NCBI GenBank assembly: GCA_023362775.1
Contig: JALMGJ010000062.1
Coordinates: 648,501 to 712,500, forward strand
Source of the DNA: Charina bottae
Taxonomy: Eukaryota; Chordata; Lepidosauria; Squamata; Charinaidae
Direction: 5' to 3'
DNA: 64,000 nucleotides
A program made the translations under genes and the position numbers. The notes beneath the pieces were generated by a model. The model was not told the DNA's origin and did no database searches. It worked only from the letters and a program-made list of their open reading frames with translations. Every line of letters begins with the position of its first letter. Within the stretch, counting starts at the first letter, position 1. Shown one piece after another: positions 9,897 through 21,090 of the stretch.

Positions 9897-10566
9897 GAAT
9901 GAGCTGGGGCCTAAGACCACCAAGTCCAGCCACACAGTAATGAAATGCTGCAAGGAATGCAAATTCTTAAGAGCTTTTGACAAGCATTTGGCAGCAGAGA
10001 GGGGAAGAGAACCAGCTCCTGAGTTATGCATCTGGAAGATTGATGGAGCTTAAGGTGGTGCGTGAGAGAGCATTCTTTTTCCTTTTGGATTAGCATCCCC
10101 CCCCTCTCCAACCGGAAGGACTTTTAAGTGATGTGAGGGAAAGGAAGAAAAGAAAAAAAGCGTTTTTTCCCCACTGTGGCAGTCAACCCCCCCCCCAAAA
10201 AAAACCAAACAGATTTTTCTCTCCCTAGCAGCTGTTCCTCAGCCTGTTTCCATCCTCCTGCTTCCCTTCATGCAAGAACACCACTTTGCTCTGTCAGTGT
10301 GACCCCGTCCTCGGTCGTGTCAGGAGGATAGGAAGGGTTCGGGGAGAGGATCTTGCTTTGTGGGGCAGAGAAGAGCTTGGGGCCGTTGAGGGGTGTGATG
10401 GGGTGGGGGCCGTAAAGGAGCAAAGGCAGAGCAGAGCGAAAACGGCAATTGTTTTCATTTAGTTAGCTTACTTGGCTAACAGAGGACGTGCTGAGTATTT
10501 CCTTATTCCCTCACATTACCTGTTGCATTTTGGTTGAAACTGGGGAGAAATTGTGATAGTGTTGAC
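9897..10566. other. Unassigned spacer
   Basis: Homopolymer C and A runs occur at about 10099 and 10188-10205. No gene, RNA or repeat family recognised. Confidence 0.4.
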
Positions 10567-10632
10567 CAGTGTTTCTCAACCGTGGCAACTTGAATATGTG
10601 TGGACTTCAACTCCCAGAATTCCCCAGCCAGC
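10567..10632 (+). mobile_element. Half of an hAT-type MITE
   Basis: CAGTGTTTCTCAACC followed by a block around GTGGACTTCAACTCCCAG. The same core forms both arms of the palindromic MITE at 19469-19591 and the reversed half at 47004-47068. No right terminus is visible. Confidence 0.55.
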
Positions 10633-10837
10633 CACTGTGCTCGGGCCTCCAGTGTCTACCAGCAGATAGGCTGGAAATCAGATAATGGCTGAGCTAAAGA
10701 TTCTCGTTGGTGGGATTATGATGAAGGTGATTTGGTTGATCTTTCCAAATGGAATCGATTTTGTGAATCAAATCAGGAGGCCAGACTGAATGTTCACCTC
10801 AAACTTGATGTGTGCAAATTAATTTAGGGGGAGGAGA

Positions 10838-10838
10838 T

Positions 10839-10889
<51 letters not shown>
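10838..10889 (+). repeat. (GATA)n microsatellite
   Basis: Perfect GATA array of about 12 units. Confidence 0.95.
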
Positions 10890-10890
<1 letters not shown>

Positions 10891-11207
10891 TTTCTGCACA
10901 TACACAGAAATGGCTTTGAAACAAAGCTATCTGGATGATTCAGTCTGCATGTCTGAATCTAACTGATTCTTGAATTTATTTGAGTCATTGTGATTCAAAT
11001 CAGATTTTGACCAACTGTTCCCAGTCTCTGGTCCTTGCTTTGTGAAAAGCAAAATTCTTGGGGAAGGTTCCCTTTCTAATTGTGGTCATTATTATTTCCT
11101 TGGACTTGTGCTTCTTCTTCTTGGGTTAGACACGTGGCTGTTAGCAAGGGATGGGGGGAGCAAGTGACATCATAATGCCATGGTGACATCCTTGTGCTAA
11201 TGGCATG

Positions 11208-11617
11208 CAAGAAGTCCTCGACTTATGACCGTTCGTTTAACGATGGTCCAAAGTTACAACGGCCTTGGAATGGGTGCCTTACAGCCTATAAAGCACTTCC
11301 AAGCATCGCAAAATGTCACACACACCCCTGCGGTCACATGATCGTATTTCAGGCGCTTGGCAACCGGCTCGTTTTTACAACCGGTTGCGGCGTCCTGTGG
11401 TCACGTGATTGCGTTTTGTGACGTTTTTTGCCGTGTTCCGGCAAAAAAATGCCCATTGGGGAAGCTGGATTCGCTTAACGACCCATGATTCGCTTAACGA
11501 CCACTGTAAAAATGGTCGTAAAATTGGGTCCGGTGACGTGGTGACTCGACTTATAACCACAACAACTTATGGTGGAAATTCCACTCCCAACTGTGATTGT
11601 AAGTCGAGGACTACTTG
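11208..11617 (-). mobile_element. Tigger-like MITE, diverged copy 2
   Basis: Starts with AAGTCCTCGACTTATGACC and ends with GGACTACTTG followed by TA. The interior matches the family in reversed orientation but is clearly more diverged (CGACTTA in place of CGCTTAA), suggesting an older subfamily. Confidence 0.75.
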
Positions 11618-13369
11618 TAATCTCTCTCATTGGCACCATGATGTCATGGCACATGAGATACCATTGTGGTTTGCATTGGACACCAGTTTCTTCATCACCT
11701 AATTTGTTCTGCCCAGTTAGGGACTATACAGCAAGTAGAGTAACATCCATCTGCCATGCCTGTTTATGTGGACATCTCTTAGAGACCAAGTAAATGAAGT
11801 TGTGGAGACATCATAACACACTTCAGAAATCGATCTTAATCCATACCTTTGAACCTAAAAGGATTAGTATGCAAAAGGAGTGAGTGCGATAAGCAGGGTG
11901 GAACCAGATCAGATCCGGGGAGGAAGACAAATGAAGGCGGTGGGGAGAGATGACAACTATAGGCCGTTTGAATTTTCCAGCACTGAAAACAGAGTTCAAG
12001 GCTCAAAGTCTTGGCAGCTAAGTTCATTTTCCCTCTATTGTTTAGCAAGCAGTGACTATCTTCCCTTCCGTTTGGAAAGGAACCAGTCCTCAACTCTGTG
12101 CCTTGCCCCTCTTTGGCACCCCTTTCCCCATTTCCATTTCCTCCTCGCTCAAGCGCATGTGACCCAGATCTGTTTACCGAGAGAGAGGGGGAGAAAACTC
12201 CTGCTATATCTTCCCCTTTGTTTGCTTGTGCTAATTGACGCCTTCTATTCCTAGCTGATGATCAGTTCCTGGGTTCTGCTCATCAACATTAAATTTGCAT
12301 AAAGCTGAATCCAGTGTAACTCTTAAGGGGGGGGGGCACAAAAGCCCTTTTCTTACAAAACAGGAAGTTCCAGGAGAGGAGAAAATTCAAAAGGTCTGGC
12401 ATACCAATTTTCCACGAGGCTGGTCTTTCTACCCTGTTTATAGTAGTTAGTGATTCTTTCTCAAGGACTCAATACTCCCCCCTCCCCAAAATTCATTAGC
12501 TTGTAGCTGAGCTTGGCAATTGAGAGATCTTCCTCACTAAAAAATGGAAGGATGCTCCATTTAGCCCAGCGCCGGGCCCCACGGAGGCCAACTGACTTTT
12601 GAACAATTTGGGGCAGTGTGGGGTGGATGCTTTCCCCCAGTTTCTGCAGGAGGAGAAACTCCTCAACCATTTACTCACCCTGTCTGAAGGCATCCCACCC
12701 GTCTATTGAAAGTGTCTCCTGCGTTCTGGAGGACCAATCCTTATTCAGCTGGATGGAAGGAAATTCACTTTCCCAGCGGGGCAGAAATGCTTGTGGCTCC
12801 TTGAGCCAGCTCCTTCAGCGCCTCACGCTCAGGAGAAGCGACAACCGAGGGACCCCGAGATCACTGATGCTTGCAAAGACGTCTGGACGTTTTTAAATTC
12901 TTGTCCAAATGCCAAGGATTGCTTCTGGGACCACATGCTGAGGATTTAGGGAGCCGGGCCATTCTTCTTATTACAATCCAGCACCAGAGGCATTTCTGCG
13001 CAGAGAGGGAGAAGAGGAATCAAACAGCCATTTAGAAACAAACGAGCTGAAGGGAAAAGGTCATCGAGAAGTGTAAATATTTAAGGACTTTAATCGATAA
13101 AGGTATTTGTCATGCAGGCTGAGAAGTCCATGGTAATTCATTCGACAGAGGAAAACATGTGTTGCCAAAAACAAATTAATCACCAGCGGCCACAGTGTAG
13201 AGCATTTGTCGTCTGCCAAGGGCGAACGGAGCCACCCGAAGTTATGTTGGGCCTGGCAAAACGCGGGCCATCTTTGCAGCCATGCATGCTCAGAGAGGTA
13301 TCACGAGGAAGTTCGGATCTAATCATGAGGAAGAGGCGGCCAACAAAATCCACCCCAACAGCGCTTGAA
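11618..13369. other. Unassigned 1.75-kb stretch
   Basis: No coding frame with recognisable homology and no clear transposon. A G homopolymer lies at about 12329. Short open frames on both strands lack domains. Confidence 0.35.
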
Positions 13370-13389
13370 AGGGTTTTCTCACCGTGTTT

Positions 13390-14408
13390 ACTGGCGACAC
13401 TCCAGTGAGGGATGGGTCTTCTCAATGCCAAACAAGTCCTCAATCGGACACCTTTCATACACAACTTTCACACAACTTTAGGAGTTGTTTTCCATTGGGC
13501 CAGCCCTCTTGGCGACGCTCCAGTGAGGGAAGTTGGGCCCCAAAGGGAGGGTCTTCTCAATGCCAAACAAGTCCTCAATCGGACACCTTTCATACACTGT
13601 AAGGCACCAAAACGTACCACGCGCCTTTAGAGAAAGCCAAATACACGAAGGAGACTTTGTAAAAAGGAACAGCAGCAAGATTTATTTGGCCAAGCAAAGG
13701 TTGCCGGGTGGCAGCCAGACAGTTGTCACGTGCAAGTGACCTCTGAATGAAACCACCACCCTGAGCATAAGGGTGCACAAACTTTTATACAGGGAACACA
13801 AGCAGGAAGGGAGGGTGAGGATGGTATGCCCATATGTGGGTGAGGTGTCCGATGACCACTCCCTGGGATTGGCTAGTTCTTGGGGTCAGGGTCCCTCCCA
13901 GAGCTGAAGGATTCTGGGATTCACCAGGTCAAGGGGTGACGTGGGTCATCAACATAGTTTCAAGGGATAGAATTGGGAACATTTACACCAATTGTTGGGA
14001 CATTCACACCAAAGAAATACTTGCATCTTGCAGAGACAACAGTAATACTTACAGAGACATTGGGTTATACAAGCAGGCTGAATCACAAAGGGTCAGAACC
14101 ATAGAATCTCAGTTTAACATATTTACATCTCAGGAGAGGGGAAGCAAGGCATTTATTACAAGAAGGTTAGGTAAACATGTTAGCTTGTCTCAGGAAGAAG
14201 ATGCTGACCAGATAGATGGTCTCAGATTGTTATGCATTCCTGAGAGAGGTAGAATTGGTTCAGGCACAATCTTTGGTTCAGTAATGTTGCATCATGGGAC
14301 AGCATGGTGTTTTCCAGGCCAAGGTTTGTGAGCCGGGTTTCCCCATATCCCTTCAACACAACTTTCACACAACTTTAGGAGTTGCTTTCCATTGGGCCAG
14401 CCCTCTTC
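13390..14408 (+). repeat. Local tandem duplication of about 130 bp, second copy split by an LTR
   Basis: A unit containing GGTCTTCTCAATGCCAAAC, ACACCTTTCATACAC and CCATTGGGCCAGCCCTCTT occurs first at about 13390-13515 and again from about 13520. The second copy is interrupted at 13598 by the solo LTR and resumes at 14356. The uninterrupted first copy shows the empty target site. Confidence 0.8.
13598..14355 (-). mobile_element. Solo LTR (ERV or gypsy type)
   Basis: The 758-bp insertion has TG...CA termini (TGTAAGG at the left, CCTTCA at the right on the plus strand) and a 4-bp target duplication ACAC at 13594-13597 and 14356-14359. Read on the minus strand it shows a promoter-like GTATAAAAG near 13785 and an AATAAA near 13680, in the order expected for U3-R-U5. 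No internal retroviral region flanks it. Four-base duplications fit class I ERVs and some Ty3/gypsy elements; which of the two is not resolved. Confidence 0.8.
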
Positions 14409-15244
14409 TCTGAGATCTTCTGAACCCAGGACTCTGCACAGAATTGTAGGCTTTGCATGGAGACCCACTCCCTGGTTTTGGAATCATGGAATAAGAATAT
14501 GACTTGATATCTAAGACCCGAACATGGGACGTGTCCTTCAGCTGTAATATTCCATTCCATTCCATTTCTCCTTTTTCCAGCAGGTGGTTCTTATGTTCTC
14601 ATTTGCATGCCACAGATTGGTTTTTTTTTTGTACCTCTGGAAAGTCTTGAATTCCCCTAAGTTGGCCAACACATCCCTCTCGTGCATGAAAAGCCGCCTT
14701 GGCGGTGGAAGGATCCTGACTTCTGATCTTTGACAGTGGAGGAAATGTTTATACTCAGTAGGAAAATAAACAGCGATGTCTAGAAATCATACTCACTCAT
14801 TACTTTTTGATGATGATTAGTACACAACTCTGAAGTCAAGAAGCAAAGACTAATATCTGTTTTTGCCTCTGTGGTCTGATTCTCGCCCTCTTTTTTGGTT
14901 AGAGAATATTATGTTTCTAGCAAAGCCAACAGATGAAAAGAAGTATTTCTGACCCTGGGGAGAAACGGTTGCATTTTTGCTTAGCTGCCTAGTTCAGAAG
15001 AGATGGAGTGACTCGGAGGACGTTTCAGAGAAAGCTCTGGAATTTTGCCTCCGTGAACCAGGATGGGAGTAAAATCATTGGAGGAACTCTGCTGGTTTGC
15101 GCTAAAGACCCTCTAGTGAAGGGCCTGGTTTTTCACAGGGCCACAGAAGAAGCTTCAGAGAGCTTTGCCAAGAAGGGTGTGAAGTTGTCAGAATTTTCGG
15201 CCCCGGTTTTGCACCGTAATCTGCCATATTCTGAGATCTGCATT
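14409..15244. other. Unassigned stretch before RTE-like LINE
   Basis: An 83-codon open frame at 15008-15259 has no recognisable domain, but its 3' end runs into a LINE C-terminal motif, so it may be degraded LINE sequence. Confidence 0.35.
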
Positions 15245-15985
15245 CACCTCTGCTACTAATGATCCTACTTCAGACACATTCTGCGAAGACCTAGCTCTCT
15301 GGAGAACATCTAATGCAGGGAAAGGTGGAAGGGAAGAGAAGAAGAGTTGTTGTTTATTTGTTCAGTCGCTTCCGACTCTTTGTGACTTCATGGACCAGCC
15401 CACGCCAGAGCTTCCACCCCCAGCTCCCCCACGGTCGAGTCCGTCACCTCCAGAATACCATCCATCCATCTTGCCCTTGGCCGGCCCCTCTTCCTTTTGC
15501 CTTCCACTTTCCCCAGCATCAGCTTCTTCTCCAGGGTATCCTGTCTTCTCTTTATGTGGCCAAAGTACTTCAGTTTTGCCTTTAATATCATTCCCTCAAG
15601 TGCTTTAATATCATTCCCTCAAGGCAGAATTTTGCCGAGAAGAAGAGGGCCAGCAGCAAAGTGGATGGACTCGGTTACAGTGATGATGGGGGCACCATTG
15701 GAAGACCTGAAGGACCAAGTTAGGGACAGATACCCTGGGGAAGGTTGATCTGTGTGATTGCTAAGAGTTAATGCACACTTGATGGCACATAATCCATTGA
15801 TTAATCAATGAGAAGAAAGAGAAGAAGAAGACAACCAGCGAGGTGGATGGACTCAAAGCGGTAATGGGGACACTGTTGGAAGACCTGAAGGACCAAGTTA
15901 GGGACAGAACATCATGGAGAAAATCTATCTCTCTGGTTGCTAGGAGTTGACAATGACTTGATGGCATGCAATCAATCAATTGACT
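15245..15985 (+). mobile_element. RTE-like LINE 3' end, internally duplicated, with nested BovB
   Basis: CTTCAGACACATTCTGCGAAG encodes the FRHILRRPSSLE-type C-terminus of an RTE-group protein. It continues past a BovB insertion into a block around AAGTGGATGGACTCGG, GAAGACCTGAAGGACCAAG and CTTGATGGCACATAATC, which occurs twice (about 15630-15800 and 15825-15985). The tail motif GATGGCATGCAATCAATC is typical of this kind of 3' end. It is distinct from BovB in sequence though related in organisation. Confidence 0.7.
15342..15622 (-). mobile_element. BovB LINE 3' fragment
   Basis: Begins with the complement of the ACAACAAC tail and the AGTCGGAAGCGACTGAAC block and runs into the LKYFGHIKRRQDTLEKKLML coding region. 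It is nested inside the RTE-like LINE. A 20-bp stretch, TTTAATATCATTCCCTCAAG, is duplicated at its inner edge (15580-15622). Confidence 0.9.
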
Positions 15986-16880
15986 ACCAATTAACTACAG
16001 AAAGAATAGGGCTTTGGTTCTATTAAGGGTATTTATTTTTATTCTATCTGGGTAAATGCATTGGGGTACACTCTACCTGGGACTGGAGGAAGTGTCAGAG
16101 CAAAACACCTATTCGTTATCTGACCACTCACCTACTTTCTGGTCCCTCAGCTTTTTCTCCTGAAGGTCCATCTGTAGGAACAGGGAGAGAGCTCTGATGT
16201 TGTTCCAAAAGGATTTTTGAAACCAGTCCAAGGACTACTTCTAATTCACACAACAGCCAAAAATTTCAAACATACCTTTCTTGATTCTTCAGCTGCGTTT
16301 GTGAAGAAAGGGAATCTGTTGCTGTCCCGGACTGTCCCCTTTTCTATGCAGGAGCCCCACCTGGCCAGGACTCGTCAGATAAGCCACGTGGTTTCTCCCC
16401 GTTTGGAGGCAGGAAACAGTAGTCCTAAGATAGGCTTAACAAAGTTTAAGGGTCTGAGGATGGGTGGGTGGGAACCAAAGTGGTACTCTCCCTCCCAAGT
16501 TTGGGGAAAAACCTGAAATTCTAGGACTTACCCATTTGCAAAGCAGAGTTCCAACTCCTTTGCATCAACAGCCCACCCACTGAGGCCGCATTTTCTTCTC
16601 CACACCTTAGGTGCCCCTTCTGCTACAAAGTTGGCCACCCCTGTATTAAACTTTATGATTAAAGGAAGGACTCTGTCACCCCTGGTATTATCAACTCACT
16701 TCCACCCACTTGGAATCTCTCAGGTGGCTTCATCCGTTCTTCTTGTGTTCTTCTGGACTCTGGTTGGAGGTCTTGCTAAATATCCCAATTAGTCAGTCTC
16801 TTGCAACCCTGCTAGAGCGGAAACCATCTATGGCTTTAATAATTTATCCAGATTTCAGTACCGAAGGTCTTTTGGAGACA
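15986..16880. other. Unassigned spacer
   Basis: No feature recognised beyond scattered short frames. Confidence 0.35.
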
Positions 16881-16990
16881 TTTTATTTATTTATTTATAC
16901 TTGTATTTATACCCCGCCCATTTCCTCCCTAACGGAGGACTCTGGGCGGCTTACATACATCATTCATACATTTCAATTTAATTATACAAT
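16881..16990 (-). mobile_element. L2/CR1-group LINE 3' end
   Basis: ATTTATTTAT tail followed by ATACCCCGCCCATTTCC and ACTCTGGGCGGCTTACA. The same 3' UTR signature sits directly downstream of a readable reverse transcriptase C-terminus at 54997-55735, which identifies the family. Confidence 0.75.
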
Positions 16991-17029
16991 GCTTTTTCTA
17001 ATCCGTGCGCAAGGGGAGGGGGTAAGGGA

Positions 17030-17165
17030 ACCGACTCTTCCTGGCTTCCGGACTACATGTCCCAGGGTGCCTTGCGTCGGAGCCGGCTGCTGACGTCCTG
17101 TAGATGTTGTTGCTTCCGGGATCTGTCGTAACCGCCGCCATTCGAAGAGATCTCCCGTCTTGGTG
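17030..17165 (+). promoter_or_regulatory. Promoter-like motif cluster
   Basis: In about 130 GC-rich bases lie a ZNF143/STAF-like block (ACTACATGTCCCAGGGTGC, 17052 on), a CRE-like TGACGTC (about 17091) and a YY1-like GCCGCCATT (about 17134). These are consensus matches seen in the sequence. It may be an old retroelement promoter or a relocated gene promoter; no transcript is visible downstream. Confidence 0.3.
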
Positions 17166-17202
17166 GATACCGACCCCCAACAGGACACCAGCATATTTTC
17201 CC

Positions 17203-17360
17203 ACTTTAAGGTGGTACCCAATTTATCTACTTGCTAAGCTTTCGAACTGTTGGGTCGACAGGAGCTGGGACTAGCAACGAGAGCTCACCTCGTTGCGCGG
17301 GGATTCGAACTGCCGACCTTCCGACCGGCAGCCCTACAGCTTCAGCGGTTTAACTGCTGA
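17203..17360 (-). mobile_element. Diverged tRNA-derived SINE fragment
   Basis: Shows GGTGGTACCCAATTTATCTAC, CTTTCGAACTG, GAGAGCTCACC and a B-box-like GGATTCGAACTGCC region in the same order as the Sauria-type SINEs at 28106, 48020 and 48583, but more diverged. The 3' tail is missing. Confidence 0.65.
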
Positions 17361-19460
17361 ACATTCATCAGGTAATAAAGAAAATTGATCCTGGAGAACC
17401 AAAGTCAACAAGAAAACAACTTTGGTCATTTGCATATGGCTTTATTGGTGAGAAATGTTGCCCCCCCCCCCGCCCAGGACTGCTTCTGTCTCTGGCTGTG
17501 TTCACACAACCCACTCAACCAAGTCAGCAAAAAACTGAGTAGTCCCATTGCATAAGATGCTAAGCCTCTCACTGTGTAATCCTGCCCGTTGGGCTAATGT
17601 ATTGGCTTGATGTGCAGTGACTATACACTGACTTCATTAATGCTTCTCCATTTAATATGATAAAACACCAGCAAATCAAAACAGAAAAGCAGATGCGGGA
17701 AGACGGCGGAAGGAGCGTGGGCTTGAAAAAGATACAAAGAGCATGCAAAATGGCACCAATTAGGATGAGCTGCTTCCCTCAAAAAGAGCGAAGAGAAATG
17801 GTGGTCCCAACACATGTACAAACATTCAGGCAGATTTGAGGAAAAATGGCAAACAGATGCCGGAAGAAGACGGAAGGAACGTGGGCTTGAAAAATAGGCA
17901 GAAGACTTCGAGATCAGCCAGCCACCAAGCGTGTTGTGATGGTTTTCCGAAAAGGATCTCTGGGTAGAACAATCTCTCTGCAACCCTGTGGCTAAGGAGA
18001 GGGAGCTGTGTGGACTTAAGGAACAGTGGAGAATATTAGGGATGGGGATGGGGGAAAGTGGCGTTGATGTTCCAATGATTCCAGAATTTCAACTCCGCTT
18101 TCATTCAGCTGTGTTCCCCTAGAAATATGGAATGCAAAAACGATCTTCCCAAACGTGGCATTTTTGAACCTACGGAAAATTGCATTTTTAAACACATTTT
18201 CTCTTGAAGAACACGGGGTTCTTTTTCATTTCTCAGCTGACCCCAGGTGCAGAATAATCCAGGATGTACGGGAATTTAGAATGACTGTGTGCCTTTGCCT
18301 CCTTGGTGAAAACTGGGTGGGCAGATGTGAGCAAGATGGAGCAGATGGCGTTGTGAGGATGGATGCGTCTTGAGGAGAAGTCAAGGGAATATTTGTATTC
18401 AGGAAAAGATCTGGACATCATTAGGTTGATCTTCCTCCTTGATTAGATATATCGAAGCATGTCTTGAAGAGCTCAGAGCCTTACATTGTTACGGCCCATG
18501 ATAAGCGGGCAACAACCCACGGGCCCCCTTTCCGTTTTCCTGTTAACACTGATTTCTCCTTAATGATCCACCCGCAAATCTGTTCAGTGCATTTGTAAAA
18601 CACGCAGTTGGCTTGTTGATGGTTAGAGTTATGTCCCTTATTCCCCCCGCTTCCCCACCCCGAACTGAAAACAGTGAGAATCGTCCATAACCACAAATGG
18701 AAATGGTGGGTTTTTAATTTTCCTGGTTTGTTTCGTTTTGGCCCTCTTTAGCCACTTTCGAACTCTGCTTGTCTCCTGCACGCTCCTCCAGCAAGACACG
18801 GGTTTTGCCTCTCCTTTCAGCCAGGCACATCTTCCTGGCTCCCAGCTGTCGAGGGAGGCGAAGCAAGAGAGCACTCTGCTTGCAAATGTGTAAAATGTGA
18901 CCACTCACTAAGAAGAGAGAGAAGGGGGCTCGTTCAGCATTTTGGTGGGTGTGATGAGAAGAAACAGGAATGTGTTCAAAGCTAGGATGGCTGGGAGAAC
19001 CCCCATCACGATGCAGAGGGTTGTGGTTGACTCTCCTATATTTTTATGCTAGTCACCTTTGAATTTCTAAGGAGAATCGCTGGCTTGGAGGAGCGAAGCC
19101 CCTTTCCACAGCCGTCTCTGTGGCGCCCTCGTTGACTTTGCTGCTCCGTTGCACAGGGAGCTCGAGACGAGTGTGGAGGTGGTGGTGGTGCAGAAAGTGG
19201 TTCTTATCGTTCATTCTCGTTCAGCCGGAGAACGAGGATCCCCTTCCAAGATTCCTTCAAAGGAAGAAGAGAATTTGGGACAGATTGGACAGGTCCTCAT
19301 GGCTCCCATGCTGGCACCTATTGAGCAACAAGGTGGCCAAGTGGGGTGTGTGAACCTCCCAACTTTCACTGTACAGTGTTGCCTCTGTAGGCCGGCAGTT
19401 CTCTGGCTGAGATAACCCTCCGTGTCAGAATTCCCCACCAAGAAATCCCTCAGGCAGTTA
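17361..19460. other. Unassigned 2.1-kb stretch
   Basis: Contains a C run at about 17460 and a locally repeated GGAAGACGGAAGGAACGTGGGC-like segment (about 17698-17725 and 17867-17890). No recognised gene. Confidence 0.35.
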
Positions 19461-19468
19461 CTCTAAAG

Positions 19469-19591
19469 CAGGGCTCCTCAACCTCAGCCATCTTAAGATG
19501 TGTGGACTTCGACTCCCAGAATGCTCCAGCCAGGAGTATTCTGGGAGTTGAAGTCCACACATCTTAAAATGGCTGAGCTTGAGGAACCCTG
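19469..19591. mobile_element. Palindromic hAT-type MITE
   Basis: The 123-bp element is an almost perfect hairpin: CAGGGCTCCTCAACCTCAGC at the left pairs with the right end, and both arms carry TGTGGACTTC and AACTCCCAGAAT-type blocks. It is flanked by an 8-bp duplication with one mismatch (CTCTAAAG at 19461-19468, CTCTGAAG at 19592-19599). Confidence 0.85.
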
Positions 19592-19599
19592 CTCTGAAG

Positions 19600-20045
19600 G
19601 ATTCATTTATTCTGGATCAGTACACGTCAGGCCAGGAGAAGCCGCGAAGAACGGTTTTCGCGCCGAAAGAGCCTTATCCAAAGAAGCGGCCATGACACCC
19701 ATCAGAGTCCAGCCATAACAAACCAATTCCCACTCCAAGAATCCCTCCCCCCTGCAGAATGTCCTTTAGGGAGCAGCCGTTTATCAGTTCTCTCAAAGCG
19801 ACGGAGAAAGGCGAAGTCTCTGAAGCCAAGTAGAGCAGACCAGCGACCTACACGGGTATAAAAGGCAGAAGCATGGCAGACGATTATGTGAGGCTGACAC
19901 CGGCTTCTTATACTTCCACTCAACCCCAAGTGAGGACCCTATGAAGGAACCCCTCCCAGGGTTTTTTTTTCAAACTTCCCAGCCCTCCCCTCTTATTGCT
20001 GACAGAAGCACCTCTGTCTCATTTCATTTCATTTCTTTTTACCTA
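19600..20045. other. Unassigned spacer
   Basis: No feature recognised. Confidence 0.35.
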
Positions 20046-20492
20046 CAGGTAGTCCTCGCTTAACGACCACAATTGGGACCGGCATTTTGGTTGCTAAGCG
20101 AAGCAGTCATTAAGTGAATCCGACCTGATTTTATGACCTTTTTTGCAGTGGTCATTAAGCGAATCACCACGGGCATTAAGCAAACCACATGGTTGTTAAG
20201 TGAATCATGCAGTTCCCCATTGATTTTGCTTGTCAGAAGCCGGCCGGGAAGGTTGAAAATGGCGATCATGTGACCATGGGATGCTGCGACGGTCATAAAT
20301 GCGAACCAGTTGCCAAGTGCCCAAATTGTGATCACGTGGCTGTGGGGACGCTGCGACGGTCATAAGTGTGAGGACCAGTCGTAAGTCGGTTTTTTCAGCA
20401 CCGTCTTGTGTGAGGACCACCCGTAGTTTTTTCAGCACCGTCATAAGTCAGAACTGTCACTAAATGAATGGTTGTTAAGCAAGGACTACCTG
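20046..20492 (+). mobile_element. Tigger-like MITE, copy 3
   Basis: TA-flanked, with both TIRs intact. It is about 50 bp longer than other copies because a TTTTTTCAGCACCGTC block near its right end is duplicated (about 20390 and 20427). Confidence 0.85.
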
Positions 20493-21000
20493 TATATAAA
20501 TCAAACAAATGAAGTCTTTCTATTGAAAAAGCCACCTGAAGCTTCCTCTGGAGGTCTTTGCTTGGGACGTAATGGAAACATGGGAGTCTGCCCCGGAGAA
20601 TTTCTCTTCCCCCGACATGCGTTGAAGAATTCCCAAAGGTCTTTTGTGCCCAGTTCCACCCAGGATAGAGCCTTCAGCTGCCCTGGTTTAGCCCCATAAC
20701 AATCCATCGAGGTTGGTTAGGCTGGTCTCCAACTGCCCCTGAAAATGCCCGGTTTGTGGTGCCATTGAGACCACCTGCTTAGGGAAGAGTTGGTGACGGA
20801 AGGGCCTTCTCGGTTATGCCCCCCCCCCCCATGAGGCTCCCTGCCTGTTGAAGGCTTACAGGCCTAACTGGCATTTCTGATTCTCCAGCCGCTTAGGACA
20901 CCCCTCTTGATCTTTACGTCCTGGCTAGCAGTGATGGCGTAGATAGGATTTCGTTGGTAATGGCTTGCTCTGGAATTTTGCAACCACTGTCTGATTCTCT
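20493..21000. other. Unassigned spacer with C run
   Basis: A C homopolymer lies at about 20820. No feature recognised. Confidence 0.35.
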
Positions 21001-21007
21001 AACGAAG

Positions 21008-21021
21008 GTCTCTCTCTCTCT

Positions 21022-21089
<68 letters not shown>
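21008..21089 (+). repeat. (TC)n microsatellite
   Basis: About 40 CT dinucleotides with two TTT interruptions near the left end. Confidence 0.95.

Positions 21090-21090
<1 letters not shown>

Noticed and set aside
8938..10053. 371-codon and similar Ser/Leu/Pro/Phe-rich open frames across the polypyrimidine tract, and Arg/Glu/Gly frames on the other strand
   Set aside because: Pure simple-repeat translation; every frame is open because the tract lacks the bases needed for stops.
15008..15259. 83-codon frame before the RTE-like LINE tail
   Set aside because: Could not be matched to any family; at best degraded LINE sequence.
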